Counted from the first letter of the stretch, positions 16,072-25,048 are shown. The stretch: 64,000 nt of DNA from Phaeodactylibacter sp. (GCF_022763345.1 NZ_JALEGS010000086.1:29019-93018); one strand, 5' to 3'. Translations and numbers: made by a program. The notes: generated from the sequence alone by a model not told the origin.

Positions 16072-18228
16072 ATGTCGAAAGCGAACACCTTTGACTTTGA
16101 CAATCAGCCCTCACTCTTTGGGCACCCGATTGGGCTTTTCGTCCTATTCTTTACCGAAATGTGGGAGCGCTTCTCCTATTATGGCATGCGCGCCATCCTG
16201 GTCCTTTACATCATCAGCTCCGCTACCGGCGACAACCCGGGACTGGGCTGGGAGTCCTCTGAGGCGTTGGCCCTTTACGGCTGGTACACCATGCTGGTTT
16301 ATGTGATGTCTATCCCCGGTGGTATTCTGGCCGACAAGTTTATCGGGCAAAAGAAGGCGGTGCTCTACGGTGGCTTGACGCTGGTTGCCGGGCACGGTAT
16401 TTTGGCTATTGAGGCTATTTGGGCTTTTTATACGGGCCTGGCCCTCATCATTCTTGGCGTGGGCGGGCTGAAGCCCAATATTTCCACCATGGTGGGTGGC
16501 TTGTACAAGCAAGGTGATGAACGGCGCGATCAGGGCTTTACTATATTTTATATTGGTATTAACGTTGGGGCCTTCCTGTCCTCCCTCATTGTGGGCGCGG
16601 TGGGCGAGACCATCGGCTGGCACTATGGCTTTGGACTGGCGGGTATTGGCATGCTCCTCGGGCAGGTCATTTTCATGCTGGGGCAAAAATACCTGAAAGG
16701 CGTAGGTGAACCGCCGAGCAAAGCCCCCAAAGCGGCCGGGGAAGCCGCAGATTCCTCCTTTGGCGACTTATTCCAGGAGCTTTTCAGGAGCCCGGTGCAG
16801 CTAGCCATTACGGCAGGGCTTATCGTTGGCTCTTCGGTTCTTGCATTTACCGCTTTTGAAGGCACAGACCGTTACCTCTACACAGCGCTGTTCCTGTTCC
16901 TTTCTATCGTAGCCGGGCTGATGATGATGATTTACAAGGAGGTGAACAGCATCGAGAAAGACCGCTTTATGGTGCTCATCCTGTCTTTCCTGATCATTAT
17001 TGTCTTCTGGGGCGCCTTCGAGCAGGCGGGTGGTTTGCTCAATATCTACACGCTGAACAAGATTGACCGGACGGTGAACTTCCTCACCATTGATCTGCTG
17101 TTTTACGGAGCCGGCGGCATTTTGGTGATCCTCGGCATCATCCACTACCTGCAGAAAAAAGATACATACTACCTGTTTTTGCCGATTGGGGCACTCATTT
17201 TAGCAGGCTATAGTTTTTACCGGTCGGATTTGTATACCTCAGAGATGTATGAAATCCCGGCATCGGTATTTCAGTCGGTGAATGCCTTATTCATCATTAT
17301 TTTCGGTACGCTGGTGGGCAGCTTCTGGATTTGGTGGAAACATCAGGGCTACGAGAGTTCGTCTCTGGTGAAAATGGCAGTGGGTACCATTATTATGGGC
17401 GCAGGCTTCCTGTTTATGGCGAAAGCCAGTGCCGATGTGGAGCAGTACGGCGATAAAGCCGCCCTCTATCTGCTCATCCTGGCCTACCTGCTGCACACGT
17501 TGGGCGAGCTTTGTGCTTCACCGGTTGCCTTGTCCTTTATCACGAAAGTGGCACCTGTCAAGTATGTCTCCATTATGATGGGGGTTTATTTTGCGGCCAC
17601 CGGCCTGGGTAATAAAGTGGCCGGCGCCATTGGGGAATCGTCTCAGCTGGAAACCGTGAGTACGGAACTGGTGGCTTCTCCGGCGGAATATGACCTGGTT
17701 GCAGATACGGTCATCATGAAAGCCGATGATTTTGAGTTTACGGCCAATGCTTACCTGGAAGGCGGGCAGGTGGTGCTCCGCGAGGGCGGTGTGGACGTAA
17801 AGGAACTGCTGCAGCTTTCGTCCGAAAATGAGCAGCTACTGACCGAATACCTCCAAGAAGAAGGGGCGGCATCAGATGCTCAACTGACGGCAGTGGTGCG
17901 CATGGCCTACGATGAGGAAGCCAAAGCCGCCATGAAAGACGGTGGCGCTAAGGTCGATATCAGCAAATACAGTGGCGAAATTGAACTCTTTGAACTTCAA
18001 AATCAGCAGGAGTATAAGACCTTTGTCGGCATCTTCATCTTTACTGCGGCCTTTGGCGTGCTGCTGTTGCTCTTCTTCAAGCGCCTGAAGAAACTGACCC
18101 ACGGCGCGGAGGACACCACCGACACCCACTTCGAGGAGCAGGAAGGGTACGAAATTGCTGATCAGACTGACGAGGACAATCCTACACAGGATGATGACGG
18201 GTCTATGCTGAACCCTCCCAAATCATAA
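16072..18228 (+). CDS. POT family peptide transporter with C-terminal periplasmic insertion
   Basis: Proton-coupled oligopeptide transporter of the inner membrane (POT/PTR2 family), importing di- and tripeptides. The family signature ExxERFSYYG is present (EMWERFSYYGMRAIL, about residues 24-38), with many membrane helices through residue 520. At 718 residues it is much longer than the usual 450-600. About 127 residues (521-647) with acidic, Ala/Glu-rich, non-hydrophobic character are inserted before the last helix (FVGIFIFTAAFGVLLLLFF, about 650-668). With a cytoplasmic C-terminus this insertion faces the periplasm. An acidic tail of about 45 residues ends the protein. The start at 16072 is well placed. 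A paralogue follows 109 bases downstream on the same strand. Confidence 0.94.
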   Translation: MSKANTFDFDNQPSLFGHPIGLFVLFFTEMWERFSYYGMRAILVLYIISSATGDNPGLGWESSEALALYGWYTMLVYVMSIPGGILADKFIGQKKAVLYGGLTLVAGHGILAIEAIWAFYTGLALIILGVGGLKPNISTMVGGLYKQGDERRDQGFTIFYIGINVGAFLSSLIVGAVGETIGWHYGFGLAGIGMLLGQVIFMLGQKYLKGVGEPPSKAPKAAGEAADSSFGDLFQELFRSPVQLAITAGLIVGSSVLAFTAFEGTDRYLYTALFLFLSIVAGLMMMIYKEVNSIEKDRFMVLILSFLIIIVFWGAFEQAGGLLNIYTLNKIDRTVNFLTIDLLFYGAGGILVILGIIHYLQKKDTYYLFLPIGALILAGYSFYRSDLYTSEMYEIPASVFQSVNALFIIIFGTLVGSFWIWWKHQGYESSSLVKMAVGTIIMGAGFLFMAKASADVEQYGDKAALYLLILAYLLHTLGELCASPVALSFITKVAPVKYVSIMMGVYFAATGLGNKVAGAIGESSQLETVSTELVASPAEYDLVADTVIMKADDFEFTANAYLEGGQVVLREGGVDVKELLQLSSENEQLLTEYLQEEGAASDAQLTAVVRMAYDEEAKAAMKDGGAKVDISKYSGEIELFELQNQQEYKTFVGIFIFTAAFGVLLLLFFKRLKKLTHGAEDTTDTHFEEQEGYEIADQTDEDNPTQDDDGSMLNPPKS

Positions 18229-18236
18229 AAACCCTG

Positions 18237-18270
18237 GCCTCCAGCCTTCTTTTGGAAAGGCCGGAGGCTT
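18237..18270 (+). terminator. Hairpin between the two POT genes
   Basis: GCCTCCAGCCTT (18237-18248) pairs with AAGGCCGGAGGC (18257-18268) with one mismatch. Only a weak T-run follows, so it may attenuate rather than stop transcription. Confidence 0.55.
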
Positions 18271-18337
18271 TGTCATCTAACCAAATTACGAATCTGCAAG
18301 CCCTGCTTCGGGGCCAACAAAAAACAGCAAAACACTT

Positions 18338-20086
18338 ATGTCGAACGGATCATTGAACAGCCTGACCAAACACGGAACTGTGCTCGGGCACCCTTCGGGG
18401 CTATTCGTTTTGTTTTTCACGGAGATGTGGGAACGCTTTTCCTACTACGGTATGCGGGCCCTGCTCGTCATTTTCCTCATTGGCGCTATTGATGTAGAGA
18501 ACCCCGGCTGGGGATGGGAACGGGAAGACGCGCTGTCCCTTTTGGGCACATATGCCCTTATGGTTTACCTCACGCCTATTATGGGCGGATACATTGCTGA
18601 TAGAATGATCGGCTATCGTTCAGCGGTGGTTATCGGGGCATTGCTGATGACCCTGGGCCACGCCTCTATGGCGGTGGAGACCCCGCTCTTCCTCTACATT
18701 GGTATTGGATTTTTGATCTTTGGCAACGGCTTCTTCAAGCCCAATATGACCTCCATCATCTCCAAGATGTATGAAAACTTCCCGGAGAAAAAGGACGGCG
18801 CCTATACCATTTTCTACATGGGTGTGAATGCCGGCGCCTTTCTGGGCATAATGCTTTGCGGGTACCTGGGTGAGAAAGTAGCCTGGAGCTTTGGCTTTGG
18901 CCTGGCGGGTATTTTCATGTTCCTGGGCATGCTTCAGTTCTACTTCGCCAAGCCCATATTTGATGGCATTGGCGACAAGCCGGAATCCACTACTGATGAA
19001 GAGCTCGAGATACCGGAGGGCGACAAGCTCAACCCTTTCACCCTGCTGGACAAAATTCTGATCGGCGCTTTTGTGGTGCTCTCGGTAATCTGGATTTTCA
19101 ATGATCCCCTGTCCAAGATCGGGGAAATACCGATATTGCCGGGCGGAGCGGAAGGCACTGTGGCCAATTCCGTGATACTAACGGCCCTGGTTGCCTTCCT
19201 TGTATTGCTTATTTCCCGTCTGACCCGTTACACGCCTTTGGTACGTGATAAAATGATCGCGGTAGCCATTTTTGCGTTCTTCACCGTATTCTTCTGGGCT
19301 TCTTTTGAGCAAGCGGCTGGTTCTATGGCCATCTTTGCCAAAGACTATACGAGCCGTGCCCTGGCTGGCAATACGGCCATGATTTTCAAAGTCGTGGACA
19401 CCATCATCACCATCATACCACTGGCGATCATCACCTGGGTGCTTTACAGCCTTTTCCGGATGACCTACAAGAAAATCACGCTTTCCAATATTATCCTGGG
19501 GCTGAGCTTTGTGATTATCTGGGGGATCGTGATTTACAAACTAATGCGGGAGTTTTCCAATACAGGAACAGAGGTACCCGCCACCTGGTTTGCCATTCTG
19601 AATTCCCTGTTCATCATCATGTTTGCGCCTTTGTTCTCCCGCTGGTGGGAAAGCAAGTACAACCCTTCTGCGGCGGTGAAGTACGGAATCGGGCTGTCCC
19701 TGCTGGGCGTGGGCTTTGGTTTCCTGGTGTTCGGTTCCCTTTCTATCCCTCAGGGAGCAGAGACCGCCGCCGTAAGTATGATCTGGCTGATTCTGGCTTA
19801 TCTGTTCCATACGTTGGGTGAGCTCTGCCTGTCACCGGTAGGGCTTTCCTACCTCAGCAAGCTGGTGCCTGGCCGCATGATTGCCTTTATGTTTGGCATC
19901 TGGTACCTGGCCATTGCCATTGGCAATAAGCTGGCACACTTTATGGGCGGCAAGATTGACGCGATCGTCTCGCAGTACTCTTTGAGTACGTTTTTCCTGA
20001 TCTTCACCATAGTCCCTATTGCCTCCGGGCTGCTGGTAATGGCGCTCAATCCATTGCTCAAGCGCCTGATGCATGGTGTGCGCTAG
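18338..20086 (+). CDS. POT family peptide transporter
   Basis: Second proton-coupled di/tripeptide transporter, 582 residues. The signature EMWERFSYYGMRALLV lies near residues 28-43, and GNGFFKPNMTSIISKMY (about 129-146) matches the conserved region after helix 4. The HTLGELCLSPVGLSYLSKL segment near 488-507 is a strong POT hallmark. Unlike its upstream neighbour, the loop before the last helix is short. The start at 18338 is preceded by an A-rich stretch. The genes probably arose by tandem duplication followed by divergence. Their pairing with the type IX secretion machinery and peptidases in this window fits a protein-scavenging lifestyle. Ends at a strong terminator. Confidence 0.95.
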   Translation: MSNGSLNSLTKHGTVLGHPSGLFVLFFTEMWERFSYYGMRALLVIFLIGAIDVENPGWGWEREDALSLLGTYALMVYLTPIMGGYIADRMIGYRSAVVIGALLMTLGHASMAVETPLFLYIGIGFLIFGNGFFKPNMTSIISKMYENFPEKKDGAYTIFYMGVNAGAFLGIMLCGYLGEKVAWSFGFGLAGIFMFLGMLQFYFAKPIFDGIGDKPESTTDEELEIPEGDKLNPFTLLDKILIGAFVVLSVIWIFNDPLSKIGEIPILPGGAEGTVANSVILTALVAFLVLLISRLTRYTPLVRDKMIAVAIFAFFTVFFWASFEQAAGSMAIFAKDYTSRALAGNTAMIFKVVDTIITIIPLAIITWVLYSLFRMTYKKITLSNIILGLSFVIIWGIVIYKLMREFSNTGTEVPATWFAILNSLFIIMFAPLFSRWWESKYNPSAAVKYGIGLSLLGVGFGFLVFGSLSIPQGAETAAVSMIWLILAYLFHTLGELCLSPVGLSYLSKLVPGRMIAFMFGIWYLAIAIGNKLAHFMGGKIDAIVSQYSLSTFFLIFTIVPIASGLLVMALNPLLKRLMHGVR

Positions 20087-20108
20087 GTAGCGATCCGCAT
20101 CTTGAGGG

Positions 20109-20149
20109 ACCGGGCTGTTGCTATTTGGCGCAACAGCCCGGTTTTTATT
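20109..20149 (+). terminator. Strong terminator after the POT pair
   Basis: ACCGGGCTGTTGC (20109-20121) pairs perfectly with GCAACAGCCCGGT (20130-20142), followed by TTTTATTTC. Confidence 0.9.
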
Positions 20150-20448
20150 TCTTCCCTTCTGAAACTTTGAAGGCAGCGGATTTACCGCTATTTTGAAGGG
20201 GTATAGCATATAGCAATGAGGATAACCGACACCACTTACTATGAAGCCTGCCGTTTTTGTTGCAGTTGCCTAAGGCAGTAGGGGCAATGAAATGAAGTCT
20301 GCTGCTGCCCCCGTTAATTACCAAAATCCAGTTTCTGTATTAGACGCCAGAGATTCCCCTCATACCATCGTGCCTCAAATTCTAAATCATAAATCATAAA
20401 ATAGCATACTATTTTAAGATTCTATTCATATTTCACTATATTTATAGT
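20150..20448. other. AT-rich intergenic lead into the acquired region
   Basis: About 300 bases, increasingly AT-rich to the right, with no gene seen. It marks the switch in base composition before the ATPase gene. Confidence 0.4.
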
Positions 20449-20451
20449 ATG
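20405..20451 (+). promoter_or_regulatory. Inverted repeat overlapping the ATPase start codon
   Basis: CATACTAT (20405-20412) is mirrored by ATAGTATG (20444-20451), whose last three bases are the start codon of the ATPase gene. The AT-rich 31-base space could hold a promoter. The repeat may be an operator for autoregulation or an RNA hairpin covering the start site. Confidence 0.45.
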
Positions 20452-21564
20452 ATTGAACGAATACTTACAGAACGAATAAGCGGAAAAGCCGGTAGAGGAA
20501 AGGCGATTATTATAATTGGGCCCCGGCAGGTTGGTAAAACGACATTGATCAAAAAATTGCTCAGGAACGAGCGATATCAATTTTTTGATGGTGACGACCC
20601 ACGTATCAGAACATTATTGGACACCCCAAATACGGATCAAATACGTGCCTTTATAGGCGATCACAAGGTCGTATTTATTGATGAAGCACAGCGGATCAAC
20701 AATATAGGCCTAACAATGAAAATAATAATTGATCAGCTAAAGGATGTTCAATTATGGATTAGCGGCTCCTCTTCCTTTTCACTGTTCAATGAGCTCAATG
20801 AACCACTTACCGGGAGGAAATGGGAATACAAACTATTTCCAATAAGCTGGGAAGAATTTGAGCATCATGTAGGGTTTATTGAAGCCGACCAGCAATTAGA
20901 AAGAAGATTGGTATACGGCATGTACCCAGATGTAATCAACAATCCTAATGAAGAGCCGGAAATTTTGGGAAATCTGGTTAGCAGTTATTTATATAAAGAT
21001 GTTTTGTCTTACGCTGGAATAAGAAAACCTCAGGTATTGGATAAGCTGATTCAGGCATTGGCTTTACAAATCGGAAGTGAAGTCAATTACAATGAGTTGA
21101 GCCAGTTAGTGGGTGTGGACCGGAACACAATCGAGAAGTACATAACGATATTGGAACAAGGGTATGTCGTGTTTAGGCTACCAAGTTTTAACCGAAACGT
21201 TAGAAATGAAATCAAAAAAGGAAGGAAAATCTATTTTTATGATAATGGCATTCGGAATGCTGTAATTGGTGCCATGGACCACCTGGCATTAAGATCAGAT
21301 GTCGGACAACTTTGGGAGAACTTTCTTATCTCAGAGCGAATAAAAATGAATAAATATAAATTCACCCTTGCAAAATCTTTTTTTTGGAGAACAAACCAGC
21401 AGCAGGAAATTGATTACGTTGAGCAAAGAGGGCTGAATTTGAAAGCCTACGAATTTAAATGGAACCCAAACAAGAAGGTTAAGATATCAAGTACTTTCAC
21501 TAAAGCTTATGATGCCGAAGGGTTCCTGATTAACAGAGAAAACTTTAGAGCATTTATTAAGTAG
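20449..21564 (+). CDS. AAA ATPase with DUF4143 domain
   Basis: P-loop ATPase of the AAA_14/DUF4143 group, 371 residues. Walker A is GPRQVGKTT (24-32), Walker B is VVFIDEAQRI (about 74-83), and a sensor-like LWISGSSSFSL follows. The C-terminal half (about 210-371) fits DUF4143, ending in a nuclease-like fold with the pattern IDYVEQRG and LKAYEFKWNPNKK, which resembles the D-E-x-K arrangement of PD-(D/E)XK enzymes. This family is widespread, poorly understood and often carried on mobile or variable regions. The gene is distinctly AT-richer than its neighbours, which supports horizontal transfer. It is probably monocistronic, between an inverted repeat at its start and a perfect hairpin after its stop. 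Function inferred only at family level. Confidence 0.9.
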   Translation: MIERILTERISGKAGRGKAIIIIGPRQVGKTTLIKKLLRNERYQFFDGDDPRIRTLLDTPNTDQIRAFIGDHKVVFIDEAQRINNIGLTMKIIIDQLKDVQLWISGSSSFSLFNELNEPLTGRKWEYKLFPISWEEFEHHVGFIEADQQLERRLVYGMYPDVINNPNEEPEILGNLVSSYLYKDVLSYAGIRKPQVLDKLIQALALQIGSEVNYNELSQLVGVDRNTIEKYITILEQGYVVFRLPSFNRNVRNEIKKGRKIYFYDNGIRNAVIGAMDHLALRSDVGQLWENFLISERIKMNKYKFTLAKSFFWRTNQQQEIDYVEQRGLNLKAYEFKWNPNKKVKISSTFTKAYDAEGFLINRENFRAFIK

Positions 21565-21582
21565 ATACCGGTCCTTCCATCT

Positions 21583-21620
21583 ACCTAACTGGCCTTCCGT
21601 AGGCGGAAGGCCAGTTAGGT
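21583..21620 (+). terminator. Perfect 17-bp hairpin after the ATPase gene
   Basis: ACCTAACTGGCCTTCCG (21583-21599) pairs without mismatch with CGGAAGGCCAGTTAGGT (21604-21620) around a 4-base loop. No T-run follows, so it could be a terminator lacking a tail or a palindromic repeat. Confidence 0.6.
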
Positions 21621-21760
21621 ATTTAGGGTAAATGATTTAGCCGAACAAGCAAGGGGCATCCCCCTGAAGTAGGTCTGCCTGTGCAGGGCAGCGATACTAG
21701 GCAGTAGGAGTAAGGTAGGCAGTGAAGCTAGGTTTGAAGTAGTGTTTCATGGCTTTATTT

Positions 21761-22021
21761 TCAAAACCGAAGCTCCATGCCCCTGCGCCCTTTACCAGAC
21801 CACGGCGCCTTGAACTGAACGATCAGCGTGAGATTAAGCTCATTGATCGGGCGGAGCATTTCCCGCTCTCTGTTCCTCAGCCCCAGGCCATGAATGTAGG
21901 ACAGCTCTACCCTATACCTTTTGTACCAGTAGGCGAGCGACAGGTGTGAGGTGTACTCGAAATAACGGTGATCAGGAATGTTGCCCCCAAAATTTCGATG
22001 AGTAGCCCTTGTTAGCCACAA
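21761..22021 (-). pseudogene. 3' remnant of an outer-membrane beta-barrel gene
   Basis: An 86-codon frame whose product alternates polar and hydrophobic residues (LSLAYWYKRYRVELSYIHGLG, shortened here), has a turn-rich middle, and ends GMELRF with a terminal Phe. This is the pattern of the last strands of a Bacteroidota outer-membrane barrel protein. The only start is a TTG at 22021, directly preceded by an in-frame stop, and there is no signal peptide, so the 5' part of the gene is missing. It most likely is a truncated relic left by a rearrangement. It could also be a small expressed peptide, but nothing supports that. The exact parent family could not be identified. Confidence 0.6.
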
Positions 22022-22031
22022 TTATTAATAC

Positions 22032-22628
22032 TCAATATTCACTTACCCTAAAACGTCCGCATTGGATATTCATACTATCGGGTGCATTAACGAAATGATT
22101 AACACTCCTTTGCGGGAAGCGAACTTGAAAATGCCCCTCTACGATACTAGTGTCTTGATTAAAATAATCAATGATTAAAAAGTCATTATAAGTCAGTTCA
22201 TCATCGGGAGAAAAATCAAAGTCTCCAACTATGGAATGGTCTTCTAAATAGGTGTATCCCACGCTTGCAATGAGGTTAGGTGTTGAAACATTACTGTATG
22301 AAAATCCTAGCCAAATCGTATCGCTTAAACTGGTAAGTTCATTAATTATAAAAAACAACCGACCATCTATACCGTTTGATTCTTCTTTTCCAAGCGTTAT
22401 CATTAACTTCCAAGAGCTATCAAAAATTTCTAGGTGATTAAAATCTGACTCCCAACATTCCCCATTCATCACACCAACACCATAAAAATCCTCCTGAGTC
22501 GAGCAATCCATTTCGCTACAATCAACCACCATGCCATCAGGTTCTTTTATCATCATATCATCATCATTGCAACAGCTTATAAGAAATGAAAACAGAATCA
22601 TATTGAGAAAGTATAACTGCTCTTTCAT
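22032..22628 (-). CDS. Lipoprotein of unknown function, 198 aa
   Basis: Secreted lipoprotein. The signal peptide (MKEQLYFLNMILFSFLISC) ends in lipobox LISC, with Cys19, followed by a second Cys and an Asp/Asn-rich stretch (NDDDMM) that resembles the acidic export signal of surface-exposed Bacteroidota lipoproteins. The mature part contains four further Cys, three of them clustered at about 37-58 (VDCSEMDCS and GECWESD), and otherwise looks beta-rich. The product resembles small DUF-type lipoproteins found scattered in Bacteroidota. AT-rich like the ATPase region. It stands directly upstream of the barrel remnant on the same strand, so both might once have formed one unit. About 280 bases without a gene lie upstream of it. 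No function recognised. Confidence 0.8.
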   Translation of the reverse strand: MKEQLYFLNMILFSFLISCCNDDDMMIKEPDGMVVDCSEMDCSTQEDFYGVGVMNGECWESDFNHLEIFDSSWKLMITLGKEESNGIDGRLFFIINELTSLSDTIWLGFSYSNVSTPNLIASVGYTYLEDHSIVGDFDFSPDDELTYNDFLIIDYFNQDTSIVEGHFQVRFPQRSVNHFVNAPDSMNIQCGRFRVSEY

Positions 22629-22910
22629 TAGTGTACGATTATTATGGGCAGATGAAAATATCTTTCGGCAGATTTTAACTCAATATTAATAAAATGTGCG
22701 ATCAGAATAAGCGCTTATCCCATTGCCACCCTTAAGATAAGAAGGCTCTGGAAACTTTTTTGTGACACTTTTCCCGAAAAAAGACAGGGCAGATTTTCAC
22801 TTATTGCACCTGAAAAAACAAATACGCCCTTCATAATCAGGTCTGTAGCTACGACTAAAATGCTGCTCAGGTAACGCTCGCCGATGTACCAGCAAGGGAA
22901 AAACAGCTTT

Positions 22911-23588
22911 TCACCTCACCACGCCCCCATCACTCACCAAAATCCAGTTCCCGTGGACGTCCAGAGAAGTGGCATTGGGGAAGACCTCCTGGAAAATGTT
23001 GGTGTAGAAGGCCTCCGTATCCCGCTTATCATCCGGGTTGCGGTAGAGGCAGTTGTAAAGGAGCACGCCACCCGGTTGCAGCAGGCCACGGAGCGTTTCC
23101 AGGTAGGAGGCAGTGAGGAAAGCAGCGGGGATGACGTCATCCAGAAAGATATCCATACAGATGAGGGCGAAGGTTTCGTCCAGTTGCTGCGTGTAGGCAA
23201 AGGCGTCGGCGCAGATGGTGGTGACCGGGGAGGACAGCCCGCTCAACGCATAGGTGTTGGCGAGGTAAATGACGTGAGGGTCCAGCTCAACAGCCAGGTA
23301 GCTGAAATCCTGCTTGAAAACGCGCTCCAGCATCACCGGTACCGAACCCAGCCCAAGCCCCAGCAGCAGCACTTCCCGGCCAGGCAGGCGGGCAAAGTCG
23401 ATTTGCCGGAAGGCATACAGGAAGTTGGTGTACAAGTCCTCGTAGGAGTAAATAGCGTTAGCGGTAGACAACTGGTACCGGCCGTTGCGCATACTCACGT
23501 ACAAATGCGGATTGACCTCGCTGGGCGCACTCTCCACATGCACCTCCGTGAGGTAAGACAGCCATCGTTTCCAGCGGGGGACCTCCAT
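22911..23588 (-). CDS. Spermidine-synthase-like methyltransferase
   Basis: Cytosolic Rossmann-fold protein of the spermidine synthase/SAM-methyltransferase superfamily, 225 residues. The nucleotide-binding glycine loop is LLLGLGLGSVP (about 74-84), followed by the acidic residue of the second strand in AVELDPHV (Glu101) and CADAFAY (126-132), the usual cofactor-contacting positions. The start at 23588 overlaps the TGA of the GlmU-like gene as ATGA, so the two are almost certainly translated together. An in-frame Met six codons earlier is less likely. It lacks the complete N-terminal barrel of true spermidine synthases, so polyamine synthesis is doubtful. Its substrate is unknown. Confidence 0.85.
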   Translation of the reverse strand: MEVPRWKRWLSYLTEVHVESAPSEVNPHLYVSMRNGRYQLSTANAIYSYEDLYTNFLYAFRQIDFARLPGREVLLLGLGLGSVPVMLERVFKQDFSYLAVELDPHVIYLANTYALSGLSSPVTTICADAFAYTQQLDETFALICMDIFLDDVIPAAFLTASYLETLRGLLQPGGVLLYNCLYRNPDDKRDTEAFYTNIFQEVFPNATSLDVHGNWILVSDGGVVR

Positions 23589-24799
23589 CAGTCTTCTTTT
23601 TCCCATTTGCGGTACTGACGGGTATCTTCAAAGACCCGCAGCAAAATGAGGCGCTCCTGCACGGAAAGGGTATGCCCCCGGCGCTCCATCACCCGGTCCA
23701 TCGTCTCGAAAGCCTTGTCGGAACGGTAGGTCTGAAAACCCTGTTTGCCGCCCCAGGCAAAGGAAGGGATGAACGTACGTGGGAAGCCCTCACCAAATAC
23801 ATTGGTACACACCCCAATCACCGTACCGGTATTGAGCATGGTGGAGATCCCCGTTTTGGAGTGGTCGCCCATAAACAAGCCGCAGAACTGCTGCCCGGTC
23901 TTCACAAAGCGCTCTTCCTCATAGCTCCACACCCGCACCTCATCGTAGTTGTTCTTGAGGTTGGAAGCATTGGTATCGGCACCGATGTTGCACCATTCGC
24001 CCAGGACGGCATTGCCAAGGTAGCCTTCATGGCTTTTGTTGCTGTTGGCCAGCATGACCACGTTGTTGATTTCCCCTCCTCCTTTGCAACCAGGGCCAAG
24101 GGTGGTGCCCCGGTATACTTTGGCGCCCATTTTCAGAATGCCGCCCTCGCCCAGGCTGAAACCACCGCGGATCATACAGCCTTCCATCACCAGGCTGTCC
24201 TTTCCGAAGTAGATAGGGCCATCCACCGTGTTCAGGGTGGCACACTCTACATTAGCGCCTTCCTCCAGGAAAATCTGTGCCGGATCGCCGACCACCCGGT
24301 TGCTCGCGCTCAGGGGGGCAGACTTGCGCCCTTTGGTAAGCAGCTCGAAGTCTTCGGCGATGGCCTGCTGATTGTGGCGGTAGATATCCCAGAGGTAATC
24401 GATCTTCAGGTACTCCGTCCCCTCCAGATCAAACCCGTTGAGCTCGCTGATATCATCATCGCTGATGAGGCGGCTGATCTGCTCTTCATCCAGTTTGGCC
24501 ACGATGAGCTCTTCCCCCCGGAGATAAGCCTCGTTGTAGTCCATCTGCTTAATGAGGCGGACCAGCTGAGGCGAAGGCAGTACCGAGCCATTGATGATGT
24601 AATTGTCTTTGCCGTACTCAATTTCGAAGCGCTCCGCCAGGTAGTCCTGTGTGATGTAGGAAACCGGGGCGTCCATCCAGCGTTCCCATTTTTCGCGAAT
24701 GGTCAGAATCCCCATCCGGAGTTCTCCCACCGGGCGGGTGAAGGTCAGCGGCAGGAGCCGGTCACGGACTTCGTTGTCAAAGAGAATAATATTGGGCAT
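23588..24799 (-). CDS. GlmU-type sugar nucleotidyltransferase/acetyltransferase (Bacteroidota form)
   Basis: Putative bifunctional enzyme supplying UDP-GlcNAc for cell wall and lipopolysaccharide, of the alternative GlmU family found in Bacteroidota (403 residues, shorter than classical GlmU of about 455). The N-terminal nucleotidyltransferase-like part starts MPNIILFDNEVRDRLLPLTFTRPVGELR (shown in pieces: LLPLTFTRP, about 15-23). The C-terminal half (about 190-360) carries hexapeptide repeats of the left-handed beta-helix, such as VDGPIYFGKDSLVMEGCMI and NNVVMLANSNKSHEGYLGNAVLG. It overlaps the methyltransferase gene by one base pair of stop and start. No other glmU was seen in the window. 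Activity is inferred from the family. Confidence 0.9.
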   Translation of the reverse strand: MPNIILFDNEVRDRLLPLTFTRPVGELRMGILTIREKWERWMDAPVSYITQDYLAERFEIEYGKDNYIINGSVLPSPQLVRLIKQMDYNEAYLRGEELIVAKLDEEQISRLISDDDISELNGFDLEGTEYLKIDYLWDIYRHNQQAIAEDFELLTKGRKSAPLSASNRVVGDPAQIFLEEGANVECATLNTVDGPIYFGKDSLVMEGCMIRGGFSLGEGGILKMGAKVYRGTTLGPGCKGGGEINNVVMLANSNKSHEGYLGNAVLGEWCNIGADTNASNLKNNYDEVRVWSYEEERFVKTGQQFCGLFMGDHSKTGISTMLNTGTVIGVCTNVFGEGFPRTFIPSFAWGGKQGFQTYRSDKAFETMDRVMERRGHTLSVQERLILLRVFEDTRQYRKWEKED

Positions 24800-24817
24800 A
24801 ATGGTCTTTAGTAGTTT

Positions 24818-24913
24818 GACGGAAATAAGCTAGACCGTTTTTCTTTAGGCTTTTGCGTCCCGGTTTGACCGGGACGCAAAAGCCAAAACAGCCTAGCTTA
24901 TTTTGTTTCCGTC
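24818..24913. repeat. Nested inverted repeat between rpmE and the GlmU-like gene
   Basis: A perfect 17-base stem, GGCTTTTGCGTCCCGGT (24848-24864) with ACCGGGACGCAAAAGCC (24868-24884), with a 3-base loop. Outer arms GACGGAAATAAGCTAG (24818-24833) and CTAGCTTATTTTGTTTCCGTC (24893-24913) also pair with a five-base gap. On the minus strand it follows rpmE and precedes the GlmU-like gene, so it may end the rpmE transcript. Confidence 0.75.
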
Positions 24914-25048
24914 CCTTAGGGTTATGCGGCAAATATATAGAGGCGGACCAAGCTTTCCACCATTTAAAGGCAGAAATAACAAACGAAGGGGTAGCTTTGC
25001 ACATTTTGCAAAACTACCCCTGCGGGAGCGGCGAGTGCAGCAAAAGGT

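Noticed and set aside
22884..23618. 244-codon + strand frame over the methyltransferase gene
   Set aside because: Antisense to the coupled gene pair; the product is Gln/Val-rich and unlike any protein I recognise.
23672..24811. 379-codon + strand frame over the GlmU-like gene
   Set aside because: Antisense to a clearly recognised enzyme, with no domain and no start context.
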